A stretch of DNA of 64,000 nt. Origin: Flavobacterium algicola (GTDB taxonomy: Bacteria > Bacteroidota > Bacteroidia > Flavobacteriales > Flavobacteriaceae). This document shows, in pieces, positions 8,384 through 16,989 of this stretch. The DNA is taken from NCBI RefSeq assembly GCF_022399565.1, contig NZ_JAJTUT010000001.1, positions 1,539,336 to 1,603,335 of the forward strand. The letters are read 5' to 3'. The notes below the pieces were generated by a model. That model made no database searches and was not told the origin of the DNA. It saw only the letters and a list, made by a program, of their open reading frames with translations. Every line of letters starts with the position of its first letter. Within the stretch, counting starts at the first letter, position 1. The position numbers were made by a program, and so were the translations under genes.

Positions 8384-8414
8384 TTTTATTTGTTGATTGC
8401 TTTTTGAGCTTAAG
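8384..8414. repeat. 31-bp direct repeat, copy 2
   Basis: 28 of 31 bases match copy 1 at 5395-5425. This copy lies 116 bases upstream of the 638-residue nuclease start, nearly the same distance as copy 1 from its downstream gene, which favours a shared upstream control element. Confidence 0.75.
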
Positions 8415-8452
8415 AGATGCTGTATATCTCTATGATTTTACAGTTTAACATA

Positions 8453-9205
8453 CTATTCATTAAAATACCCAAATCCCATTTTGTTAATTTCCTTTACAAC
8501 CTGAACTTTATCAATATAATTGTTCAGCGTTACTTTAGCGGACCTTTGATATCCCAAAGATTCAATGAAACCAGTCTTAGTATGTAATTTTGTTAGAAAT
8601 GTTTTTCGCAAATGCTTAATACTAAAATCATCAGACAATCCCGCTTTCTTTCTGAAAAAAGTAAACGAATGGCTTAATTGGGTTTTCAGCGTTTTTCTAG
8701 AAATATCATAATCATCGGCAATCAGATATTTATCAGCACCTAAATACTTTTTATACTCCAATCTATTCAATAAGTTCTCTAACTCAATTGAAGTTGGAAT
8801 CATAACTTTTTTAGGAGCCTTGGTGTTGTTCCAATTATGAGCCCTTTCAAATTTTAAATCTGTTCCAACTAAATGTTGAATATTTCCTTCATTATCTAAA
8901 ACAATATCGGAAAACTTCAAAACCATGGTTTCTTCTATCCTCATTCCAGTGTAGGCTACTAACTCAATAGCATCTTTCGTATAAGGTCTGTACATGTTTT
9001 TTCTTCGTCCATTTGGATGTATTTCAATAGAGTTTTCTCCTGAAATCACTCCTAATAATTTTTTGAAATCATTATCCTTAATACTAGTTGGGTTCATACT
9101 TTCATACTTCAATTTGATTTTTCCAAAATAATTTGGAACATTGAAGCCTTTATGATGGATTAAAAAATTGTTAAAATTCTTTAATGCCTTAGTATTGTAA
9201 GTTGA
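8453..9205 (-). pseudogene. Tyrosine recombinase remnant lacking the N-terminal part
   Basis: The C-terminal catalytic half of a tyrosine site-specific recombinase is present: TGMRIEE (first Arg), HLRKTF (HxxR) and NNYID (nucleophile Tyr), with LGYQ where LGH is usual. In the same frame the open reading extends past the TTG at 9112 to a stop at 9206-9208, adding ALKNFNNFLIHHKGF-type core-binding sequence, which shows that the coding information continues but the remaining roughly 150 residues are gone. No ATG precedes it. The break lies within 15 bases of the terminator of the greA-like gene, marking the island edge. A shortened protein from the TTG cannot be excluded. Confidence 0.75.
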
Positions 9206-9214
9206 TTATCTCTA

Positions 9215-9260
9215 TTGAGAAAAAACCGTAAATCTTATGTAGATTTACGGTTTTTCTCAA
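9215..9260. terminator. Long hairpin terminator between the recombinase remnant and the greA-like gene
   Basis: Arms 9215-9235 and 9241-9260 pair over about 20 bp with one bulge. A-rich and T-rich ends allow termination in both directions. It overlaps the stop codon of the greA-like gene. Confidence 0.85.
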
Positions 9261-9757
9261 TACCCAATACCCAAAATTTTAAACTCCCTATCTTCTTTCG
9301 CTAATTTAAGCACAGCCACATCACCTACTTTTTTATTAATTAAGATTCTCGCTATGGGAGAAATAAACGAGATTTTACCTTTAGCAATATTCGCTTCGTC
9401 TACTCCTACTATTTGATACTTTTGGACCTTTTTATCGTTTCCTATTTGCATGCTTATTAGTGCACCAAATCGTATTTCGTCATGTGGTTGCTTGTCTAAG
9501 TCCACCACTTTTCCGCTAGCAATCCTTTGGTTTAGTAATTGAAACTTGGCGTTAATATAATTTATCGCAATGCGTCTTTCGTTTTCATCGGTGTTTTGAA
9601 CTGTTTCTATTTCGTGTAGTAACGTTTCTTTTTCCTGTAATAATTCGTCCATACCGTTTGGCGTTACATAGTTTACCATTCCGTCAGGTAAATCAGCTCT
9701 AGGTGGTACTATCGGAATTAATTCTTGATCATCTTCTTTTACAAATCCTCTACTCAT
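9257..9757 (-). CDS. GreA/GreB family transcription elongation factor
   Basis: 166 residues beginning MSRGFVKEDDQE, followed by PPRADLP and NYVTPNGMDELLQEKETL, which is the usual opening of the Bacteroidota GreA/GreB-type proteins. An N-terminal coiled coil (residues 30-80) would enter the RNA polymerase secondary channel; the C-terminal half (RFGALISMQIGNDKKVQKYQIVGVDEA and a closing KILGIGY) is the FKBP-like domain. Such factors stimulate transcript cleavage in backtracked polymerase. It is transcribed alone toward the terminator and marks the start of conserved chromosome next to the accessory island. Confidence 0.88.
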   Translation of the reverse strand: MSRGFVKEDDQELIPIVPPRADLPDGMVNYVTPNGMDELLQEKETLLHEIETVQNTDENERRIAINYINAKFQLLNQRIASGKVVDLDKQPHDEIRFGALISMQIGNDKKVQKYQIVGVDEANIAKGKISFISPIARILINKKVGDVAVLKLAKEDREFKILGIGY

Positions 9758-10072
9758 AATCTATATTTTAGCTATTAAAATACTAATACAAAAGCATACT
9801 ATTTTACGCCCTGCTACTATTATTTAGCACCTCAATATTTTTAAATTTCAGTTAACTACAAAATTTTAGTACTTCCCACAACTCATTGATTGCAAGCTTA
9901 CATACTAGAAATTAGGGTAATTACTAAGTTACAAAATATCCTTTTTTTGGTTGTACTATAGCTGCCATCTTTAAGAAAACTTTAGCGCTTTGAAGTCCCA
10001 AGTTGAAACTATTAGAAACAAAAAAACCCCGGAAAATCCGAGGTTTTAAAATTGTAATTGTATTGCTTTAGA
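9758..10072. other. Intergenic region between greA-like gene and aldehyde dehydrogenase
   Basis: 315 bases without a convincing gene. It should hold the greA-like promoter (minus strand) and contains the terminator of the aldehyde dehydrogenase at its right end. I see no RNA gene in it. Confidence 0.6.
10023..10047 (-). terminator. Terminator of the aldehyde dehydrogenase gene
   Basis: A stem formed by AAAACC..GGA and TCCGAGGTTTT just beyond the stop, with A-rich sequence on its left that reads as a T run on the minus strand. Confidence 0.75.
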
Positions 10073-11575
10073 TTAAAAGAAACCCATTGGTTTTTTATCA
10101 TAAGAGATCAACATGTTTTTTACAACACGGTAATGGTCTAATGCCATTTTGTGATTCTCACGTCCAAAACCTGATTCTTTTACTCCACCAAATGGTGCGT
10201 GAGCTGGATACGTATGGTATTGATTTACCCATACTCTACCTGCTTGAATAGCACGTGGAACTTGGTATAATTCATGCGCATCACGAGACCAAACTCCTGC
10301 TCCTAATCCATAAGGAGTGTCATTTGCGATTTCGATTGCTTCTTCAGTACTACTAAATGTCGTTAAGGCAACTACTGGTCCAAAAATCTCTTCTTGGAAA
10401 ACACGCATTTTGTTGTTTCCTTTAAGAACTGTAGGTTGGATGTAATATCCTTCCGAAAGATCTCCCTCATAGTTTCCTGCTTCTCCACCTGCAATTACTT
10501 CAGCACCTTCTTCTTTACCAATGTTGATATAGTTAAGGATTTTGTCGTATTGTGGTTTAGACACTTGAGAACCAATCATAGTTTCTGGATCTAAAGGATT
10601 TCCTGTTTTGATCGCTTTCAATCTAACTTTCATTTTTTCAACAAAAAGATCAACGATATCTTCGTGTACTAAAATTCTTGTTGGAGCAGTACAAATTTCA
10701 CCTTGGTTTAAAGCAAACATTAAGGCTCCTTCGATAGCTTTACTAAAGAAATCGTCATCATGAGCCGCTACCGATGGGAAGAAAATGTTAGGTGATTTAC
10801 CTCCTAATTCCATTGTTACTGGAATAATATTTTCGGCTGCATTGTGATACACTTTCTGTCCTGTTGCTGTTGAACCTGTAAATGATAATTTAGCGATTCT
10901 TTTTGAAGTTGCTAGCGCTTGACCTGCTTCTGCACCAAAACCTGTTACAATGTTTAGAACTCCTGGAGGCAAGGTATCTCCAATTAATTCCATTAACATA
11001 ATTACACTTGTAGGTGTTTGCTCTGCTGGTTTAACTACTGCAGTACATCCTGCAGCTAATGCTGGAGCTACTTTCCAAGCTAACATTAACATTGGGAAAT
11101 TCCATGGAATGATTTCTCCCACTACGCCAATAGGCTCGTGCAATACGATGCTTACTGTATTTTTATCATGCTCAGCAATTGAACCTTCGTCTGCACGAAT
11201 TACTCCTGCAAAATAACGGAAGTGATCTACACAGTAAGGAATATCTGCTGCACGTGATTCGCGAATAGGTTTTCCGTTGTCAATTGTTTCTAATGTTGCT
11301 AGGTATTCTGCATTATCTTCCATCACTTGCGCGATTTTCAATAACATATTACTACGCTCTGTTGCTGATGAAGTACTCCATGCTGGAAATGCTTCGTGTG
11401 CAGCATCAAGTGCTAAATCTATATCTTCTTGAGTTGAACGTGCTGCCTGAGTAAATACTTTACCATCAACTGGTGAAATATTATCAAAATATTGTCCTTT
11501 AACTGGATCAACAAATTTACCTCCAATAAAATTTCCGTATCTTTCTTTAAAGTCCGGTTTCGTTACATTTGCCAT
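10073..11575 (-). CDS. NAD(P)-dependent aldehyde dehydrogenase
   Basis: A full-length 500-residue member of the ALDH superfamily. Visible landmarks are the Rossmann region with VIPWNFP-like [21 protein letters not shown], the general base Glu256 in MELGGKSPN, the nucleophile Cys295 in [21 protein letters not shown] and the closing [13 protein letters not shown]. The overall sequence, with [14 protein letters not shown] near the start, resembles the AldB/ExaC group that oxidises acetaldehyde and similar short aldehydes. An AraC-type regulator is the next gene upstream, about 200 bases away on the same strand, and probably controls it. Substrate is inferred from similarity. Confidence 0.93.
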   Translation of the reverse strand: MANVTKPDFKERYGNFIGGKFVDPVKGQYFDNISPVDGKVFTQAARSTQEDIDLALDAAHEAFPAWSTSSATERSNMLLKIAQVMEDNAEYLATLETIDNGKPIRESRAADIPYCVDHFRYFAGVIRADEGSIAEHDKNTVSIVLHEPIGVVGEIIPWNFPMLMLAWKVAPALAAGCTAVVKPAEQTPTSVIMLMELIGDTLPPGVLNIVTGFGAEAGQALATSKRIAKLSFTGSTATGQKVYHNAAENIIPVTMELGGKSPNIFFPSVAAHDDDFFSKAIEGALMFALNQGEICTAPTRILVHEDIVDLFVEKMKVRLKAIKTGNPLDPETMIGSQVSKPQYDKILNYINIGKEEGAEVIAGGEAGNYEGDLSEGYYIQPTVLKGNNKMRVFQEEIFGPVVALTTFSSTEEAIEIANDTPYGLGAGVWSRDAHELYQVPRAIQAGRVWVNQYHTYPAHAPFGGVKESGFGRENHKMALDHYRVVKNMLISYDKKPMGFF

Positions 11576-11781
11576 ATTTGTTTGTTTTAACTTGATGTAA
11601 TAATTTTCAAAAACACTTTGTTTTAATTACATCACAAAGATACCTACAACAAAAACCAACTCTATTATCAATACAGTTCATTAACTTATGAAAACAGTTC
11701 AATAGCAAAATAAGCAAACATCAATCATTACAAATCATATATAATTATTTGAATTTCAATTATATAAAAAATTACTGGCTG

Positions 11782-12618
11782 CTAAGAAATATCTGTTGGA
11801 CTTATTCCAAATTTATTTTTGAACGCAATACTAAAATTAGAAAGGTTATTGTAACCCGCATCTAAATACACATCAGAAGGTTTTAAGAGTCCTTCATGCA
11901 ACAAGTCTTTGGCGCGCTGCAAGCGTTTGTCTTGCAACCACTTTCCCGGAGCTTCATTATATTCTACTGTAAAATGACGCTTAAAAGTAGACAAACTCAT
12001 GTTACATAAAAAAGCAATTTCTTCTAGTTTAAGGTTCGAATAAACATTGCTCTCAATAACGTTTTTAAATGGTGAGACCTCTTTTGAAATTAATGAATGC
12101 AGGTAGTATTCGAAAGCAGCTTTATATTTAGCCAAAAGATACAACATGATTTCTTCAAACTTTATTTCTAATAAATTAGCGCTATAACTTGAGTTTTCGA
12201 GATTTAAAATAGATAGCGAATTTAAAAAAGAAACAATATAGTCGTCATTTTCAATCACAAAATAAGCGACATCATTGGCCGCAGGCTGTACGTTTTTAGT
12301 ATGCTTTTTTAAAAACTTCAAAAGTTGCTCTTCTGAGAAAAAGAATAATTTGCAGTAATAAATTGTTTCAGTGTCTAATAATTCCGTCCACAGCCAGTTC
12401 CCTTTTTTTAAAAGCAACGATTGCTGACTATTGACTGCGATTGAGGTATCGCTAAAGTGCACTTGTTTTTTACCTACTTGCAAAAAGCTAAACATATTCA
12501 TGCTTAAATTCACCTTACTTTTTACAACATCACTGGTCATTTTAAAGTCATAAACCAGCAAACCACTGTTTACTTCTTTTTCCTTAATATATACTTCAGG
12601 GATATTTTCTATTGGCAT
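11782..12618 (-). CDS. AraC family transcriptional regulator
   Basis: 278 residues. The C-terminal hundred residues form the double helix-turn-helix: LEEIAFLCNMSLSTFKRHF, then DVYLDAGYNNLSNFSIAFK and the closing KFGISPTD, which is the family signature. The N-terminal part (KSKVNLSMNMFSFLQVGKKQV..., a cupin-like region) would sense a ligand. It is directly upstream of the aldehyde dehydrogenase, so it is a good candidate for its regulator in response to alcohol or aldehyde; this is inferred from position. Confidence 0.88.
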   Translation of the reverse strand: MPIENIPEVYIKEKEVNSGLLVYDFKMTSDVVKSKVNLSMNMFSFLQVGKKQVHFSDTSIAVNSQQSLLLKKGNWLWTELLDTETIYYCKLFFFSEEQLLKFLKKHTKNVQPAANDVAYFVIENDDYIVSFLNSLSILNLENSSYSANLLEIKFEEIMLYLLAKYKAAFEYYLHSLISKEVSPFKNVIESNVYSNLKLEEIAFLCNMSLSTFKRHFTVEYNEAPGKWLQDKRLQRAKDLLHEGLLKPSDVYLDAGYNNLSNFSIAFKNKFGISPTDIS

Positions 12619-12647
12619 GGCGCTTTCTTTCTAAATTAGTGGGTTGG

Positions 12648-13580
12648 TTATAATAAATACGAAAGTCCGATTGAACCGTAAAAATAACCTGTGCCTTTTG
12701 GGCTATGTGATTCTTTCCCTTTGTACATGAAGGTGTAAGATAAATTAAGTTTGTTTTTTCGGTATTTTACACCAGCTTCTCCATTGAAGCGAATCGGAAT
12801 AAGACGAAATGTAACGGGGCTATTATTGCTAAATAGACTGCCTTGAATCGTAGCGTCATACAATTGATAGTTAATGTTGGTTGCTATAAAAAAGTAAAAT
12901 TCGCTTTCATTACTACCTACTGCACCATCATATAAGGTTGAATTATAGACAGGTGCTAATTTTTTCAAGCTCATTCTAGACAATAAACCAGTGGATACTC
13001 CAGTAAAAATTGTACCCAAATTGGCTTTTGATCGAAAATGAAAGTCAACAAATTCAGAATCGTTCTTTTGAAAAACCCTTTTCGAAAACAAAAAATGGGT
13101 TTGTATGGCAAGGGCATTTTGTATTTGATAGTCCCACTCTTTAAATTTGGGATAGCCTACCAGATCGTGAAAGTTATTTTGAACTTCTCTCCCAAATGCG
13201 TTGGGTCCTAAATAGCCAAGTCTCAAATTGGCTTTGAGCACGGATTCATTCTTGTAGAAAAAACTTCTGCCAACTTCTCCAAACAGATAACTAGCATAAG
13301 GCCTCTCCATTGTTTCACTTTCTTCATAAGTCATTAAACTAGGAGTGTAGATATATTGCCCGAGTTTAAATTCGATCGTTTTTTTATAAATTTTAAAGTT
13401 ATTACTAGGAGTGTGATGCCTGTAAAAAATTTCTAAGCCATTAGTGTAGTACATGTCATTAATGGTGGATGTATACAAATCATTATCAGTTATGATTCCA
13501 ATTTCACTATGGGTATCCTGACAGTAGAAGACAGCTGAAAAGAGGAGTAGAGAAATTGTTATTTTTTTTCTAAAACTCAT
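12648..13580 (-). CDS. LpxR-like lipid A 3'-O-deacylase family protein (DUF2219)
   Basis: 310 residues with an N-terminal signal peptide (about 1-20) and a pattern of amphipathic strands ending in an aromatic residue set, as in outer-membrane barrels. LpxR-type features are seen: TDNDLYT with Asn33 and Asp34, YTNGLEIFYR (45-54), LGQYIYTP (73-80), ERPYASYLFGE (92-102) and His138 in NNFHDLVG. In Salmonella LpxR equivalent Asn, Asp and His residues help remove the 3' acyloxyacyl chain from lipid A. Its start codon overlaps the mtgA stop (TAATG), so translation is probably coupled. Confidence 0.82.
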   Translation of the reverse strand: MSFRKKITISLLLFSAVFYCQDTHSEIGIITDNDLYTSTINDMYYTNGLEIFYRHHTPSNNFKIYKKTIEFKLGQYIYTPSLMTYEESETMERPYASYLFGEVGRSFFYKNESVLKANLRLGYLGPNAFGREVQNNFHDLVGYPKFKEWDYQIQNALAIQTHFLFSKRVFQKNDSEFVDFHFRSKANLGTIFTGVSTGLLSRMSLKKLAPVYNSTLYDGAVGSNESEFYFFIATNINYQLYDATIQGSLFSNNSPVTFRLIPIRFNGEAGVKYRKNKLNLSYTFMYKGKESHSPKGTGYFYGSIGLSYLL

Positions 13581-14323
13581 TAATATTTAATAGGACCTAT
13601 TGTCTTCATCACTCTTACGATCTTTGTTTTTCTATTATTGATGTAAGTTGATGATCCAGTGGCTTTGTATCTACGAGGACTTGGTAAGATAGCTGCAATT
13701 CCGGCGGCTTGCGTTGGCGTAAGGCTGTTACAGTCTTTTCGATACCAATACTGTGTTGCGGCCTGAGCTCCATAGATTCCGTCTCCCATTTCGATGCTAT
13801 TAAGATACACTTCCATAATACGTTCTTTTCCCCAAATAAGTTCGATAAGAACAGTAAAATACGCTTCTAATCCTTTTCTTAGATAACTTCTTCCTTGCCA
13901 TAAAAATACATTTTTGGCTGTTTGCTGAGATATAGTACTACCGCCTTTAATCTTTCGACCTCTTTCATTATTCTTATAAGCTTTTTGCAACGCTCCAAAA
14001 TCAAAACCGTTATGTGTTAAGAATAATCCATCTTCGCTAGAAATTACTGCTTTTTGTAAGTTGGTCGAAATATTTTCAATTGGCTCCCAATCGTGACTGA
14101 AGACAGCGTCATTACCTGCGCTTTTATTCTCAATAAGTCGAATTACCATCAAGGGCGTCAATGCAACGGGCACGTATTTGTATAGGAGAACAAAAAATAA
14201 CGAAATACCAAAAAACCATACTATTAGTTTAATAAAAAAATTCTTTATCATACTTGATTTTGTTTTAGTGTCTCTTTTAATAGGTCTTTTTGTGATCTTT
14301 TTGGGAGTTTTTGGAGCTGCCAT
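13580..14323 (-). CDS. mtgA: Monofunctional biosynthetic peptidoglycan transglycosylase
   Basis: 247 residues: basic cytoplasmic tail, one transmembrane segment (about 27-50), then a GT51 domain. Motifs are ISSEDGLFLTHNGFD with catalytic Glu97, KGGSTISQQTAKNVFLW (126-142), KERIMEVYLNSIEMGDGIYGAQAA and the later LPSPRRYKA. There is no transpeptidase domain, which separates MtgA from class A penicillin-binding proteins. The enzyme polymerises lipid II into glycan strands in the periplasm. It is coupled to an outer-membrane lipid A modification gene, an envelope-related pair. Confidence 0.93.
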   Translation of the reverse strand: MAAPKTPKKITKRPIKRDTKTKSSMIKNFFIKLIVWFFGISLFFVLLYKYVPVALTPLMVIRLIENKSAGNDAVFSHDWEPIENISTNLQKAVISSEDGLFLTHNGFDFGALQKAYKNNERGRKIKGGSTISQQTAKNVFLWQGRSYLRKGLEAYFTVLIELIWGKERIMEVYLNSIEMGDGIYGAQAATQYWYRKDCNSLTPTQAAGIAAILPSPRRYKATGSSTYINNRKTKIVRVMKTIGPIKY

Positions 14324-14556
14324 TTGTTTTGTTAGGGTGATTTGGTAAAATTACTTTTTTTACCAAAGCTTACAATTTATTTTGAATATTTTCTCGAATC
14401 AAATTTCACAAAGTTTGCCTTAACACTCTTTATAATTGGGAAACTTCTTGTAAAATGAAGTATTTTGAGTAAATTTATTTGCTCGCAGTATACTTTATCT
14501 ACTGAATCTAATTACGACGTTTTTAAATTATTAATATTACAAGTTAGTCCTCATTT

Positions 14557-16989
14557 ATGGGAAATAAAAGCAGTTACTTACCTTTTAAAGTTTTAATCAG
14601 TTACCTAGTACTTCTCGCACTAGTAGTAAGTGTGGGGTGGGTTTTATATACGGAAAACATTTTTTATTCGAAAATTGAAAATCAGAGTGCCTCCGAAAAT
14701 AGTATTGTCTTAAGAATTAGCAAACTTTTTTCCAGTGTCTATAAAGCAGAGAGTCTCGCTAGAAAAACAATTCAATCAAGCTCTGAAGCAGATTTTATAA
14801 ATTACATCAATCAAACAGATTCTTTGAAGGTGCGCATTGATTCATTGAAAAATGGTGTCTCAAATGAATATCAGATAAAATTATTAGATAGTGTAACTGT
14901 TTTACTGAAAGAGAAAACACAAAACATAAGAAAGCTAAAGACGATTAAAAATAAAAGTTCTGACGATGCATCTGTAAACGATGCGATCAAGGAATTGACA
15001 GAATTAGAATTGTCTCTTCAAAAACTGCAAATCAATGATTTTACAAAAAACCCAGATAAAATGGGGAGCTATGAACGTGGGGTTTTGCAAAATTATGTAG
15101 ATTATCTCAATAAGAATATTCCAGACGATAGTACCAATACTTTGACCAAAAAAGCATCTGATTCTATTTTGGCGGCGTCCAAACGATTGCTTTACAAAGT
15201 AAAAACAAAAGCGGAACAGAAACAAGTATCATTAAATAGGGAAGAGAACAAGCTACTTCGAAATGAGATCTTAATTTCGGAACAACTTCGGAAAGTTTTA
15301 AGAGTAATTGAGAGTGAAATGATTACTTCTTCGATGAAGAACAATGTGGAAAAAGATAAATCACTCAAAAAGATCAACCAAATCGTTACCTATGCTGCTG
15401 GGTTAGGATTGCTACTCACTATTTTCTTTTCATTATTAATTACCAACGATTTCTCGAAATCACAGTCTTATAAAACACAATTGGAAGTGGCCAATTTTAA
15501 AACACGTAATCTTTTAAAGAGTAGAGAACAATTAATTTCGACAGTTAGCCATGATTTAAAGACACCTTTGAGCACGATTGTTGGTTATGCCGAACTTTTG
15601 GGAACATCAGACTTGACTAAAAAGCAATTGTATTATACGAATAATATCAAAAATTCATCGGAATACATTACTAGATTAGTACAAGATCTGTTAGATTTTT
15701 CACAGATAGAAGCGGGTAAAATTGCAATCGAAAAAGCACCATTTTCTTTAGATAATACTATTCGCGAAATAGCAAATAATATTCAATCGGTTCACAAGGA
15801 GAAAAACATTGATCTACAAATTAGTATTGATGAACGTCTCCACCAGAATATTCTTGGAGATGTCTTTCGCGTTAAGCAAGTTTTGATAAATATTTTAGGT
15901 AACGCCTATAAATTTACTTCTGAAGGATATATTGGTATAACGGCTACAATTTCGCCAGATAAAGAATGGGTAATGGTAGCTGTTTCTGATTCTGGTATAG
16001 GTATTGAAAAGGAAAGTCAAGAATTGGTATTTGAAGAATTTGCTCAAGCAAACGAGAGTATTGAAAAGAAATTTGGAGGGACAGGCTTGGGATTAGCCAT
16101 TTCGAAAAAAATAAGTAATCTTCTTGGAGGTGATTTGCAGTTAAAAAGTAGCTCAGAAAAGGGGAGTTGTTTTGAAATTCGACTACCGCTAATTTTTGGT
16201 CAACAAAGCGCTGTGAGTAATTCTGTACTTTACACGCCTACACATCAACATAAGACAATCATTATTATTGATGATGATGCAGACTTGCTAAACCTTACTA
16301 CAGAAGTTTTAAAAAAATATTATAATGTTGTTCCTTTTTCTGATGGGGAAAAAGCTTTGGAATATATGGTTAACGATTCTTTTGACTTATTAATTACAGA
16401 TATTCAAATGCCAATCATTGACGGATTTCAGCTTGTGAGCGCAATTAAGAATTTAGAGAAGAGTAGTTATACATCACAGCCTCTAATGGCAGTTACAGGT
16501 AGAGGAGACCTGAGCGATGAAGTTTACACAAATGCTGGATTTGCCACGGTTGTGAAAAAACCATTGAGTCCCAACTTCCTTTTAAAAACTATAGATGCGC
16601 TTTTTTCTAATGTAGAATTGCCTATAGACGGTGCAGAAACCAAATCGAAAAAAAGTAGTAATAAGTCCTTTTCCTTAGAGTCTTTTCAGTTGTTTTTAAA
16701 CAATGATCAAGAGGCAATAAAAAGTGTAATAGAATCTTTTATGGAGTCTACAAATGATAATTTAATCAATCTCGAAACGGCAATCTATGATTTAGAAAGG
16801 GAACAAATGCAGTCAGTGGCACATAAAATGGCGCCAATGTTTAAACAAATTGAAGCCAAGGAAATTGCCGCTATATTAAATGCGATCGAATTAAATCAAT
16901 ACCAAGAACAGGAATTGACCACAGTGATAGCCGATTTAAAGGTGAGGATCAAGAAACTTTTTATCGAATTGCAGAAAGTCCTTAATTAA
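14557..16989 (+). CDS. Hybrid sensor histidine kinase with receiver and Hpt domains
   Basis: 810 residues. One transmembrane helix near 11-31, a helical extracytoplasmic part to about 270, a second membrane helix near 275-293, then HisKA with phospho-acceptor His332 (STVSHDLKTPL), HATPase with NILGNAYKF, DSGIGI and GTGLGLAISKK, a receiver domain with Asp615 (LLITDIQMP) and Lys in KKPLSP, and a C-terminal Hpt-like part with His756 (AHKMAP). So a full His-Asp-His relay sits in one protein. The logical output is the sigma-54 response regulator on the opposite strand; their 3' ends overlap by 8 bases. Confidence 0.93.
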   Translation: MGNKSSYLPFKVLISYLVLLALVVSVGWVLYTENIFYSKIENQSASENSIVLRISKLFSSVYKAESLARKTIQSSSEADFINYINQTDSLKVRIDSLKNGVSNEYQIKLLDSVTVLLKEKTQNIRKLKTIKNKSSDDASVNDAIKELTELELSLQKLQINDFTKNPDKMGSYERGVLQNYVDYLNKNIPDDSTNTLTKKASDSILAASKRLLYKVKTKAEQKQVSLNREENKLLRNEILISEQLRKVLRVIESEMITSSMKNNVEKDKSLKKINQIVTYAAGLGLLLTIFFSLLITNDFSKSQSYKTQLEVANFKTRNLLKSREQLISTVSHDLKTPLSTIVGYAELLGTSDLTKKQLYYTNNIKNSSEYITRLVQDLLDFSQIEAGKIAIEKAPFSLDNTIREIANNIQSVHKEKNIDLQISIDERLHQNILGDVFRVKQVLINILGNAYKFTSEGYIGITATISPDKEWVMVAVSDSGIGIEKESQELVFEEFAQANESIEKKFGGTGLGLAISKKISNLLGGDLQLKSSSEKGSCFEIRLPLIFGQQSAVSNSVLYTPTHQHKTIIIIDDDADLLNLTTEVLKKYYNVVPFSDGEKALEYMVNDSFDLLITDIQMPIIDGFQLVSAIKNLEKSSYTSQPLMAVTGRGDLSDEVYTNAGFATVVKKPLSPNFLLKTIDALFSNVELPIDGAETKSKKSSNKSFSLESFQLFLNNDQEAIKSVIESFMESTNDNLINLETAIYDLEREQMQSVAHKMAPMFKQIEAKEIAAILNAIELNQYQEQELTTVIADLKVRIKKLFIELQKVLN

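Noticed and set aside
9100-9260. Direct repeat of the tRNA-Ala 3' end as attachment site
   Set aside because: No stretch in the right border matches the tRNA T arm or acceptor sequence.
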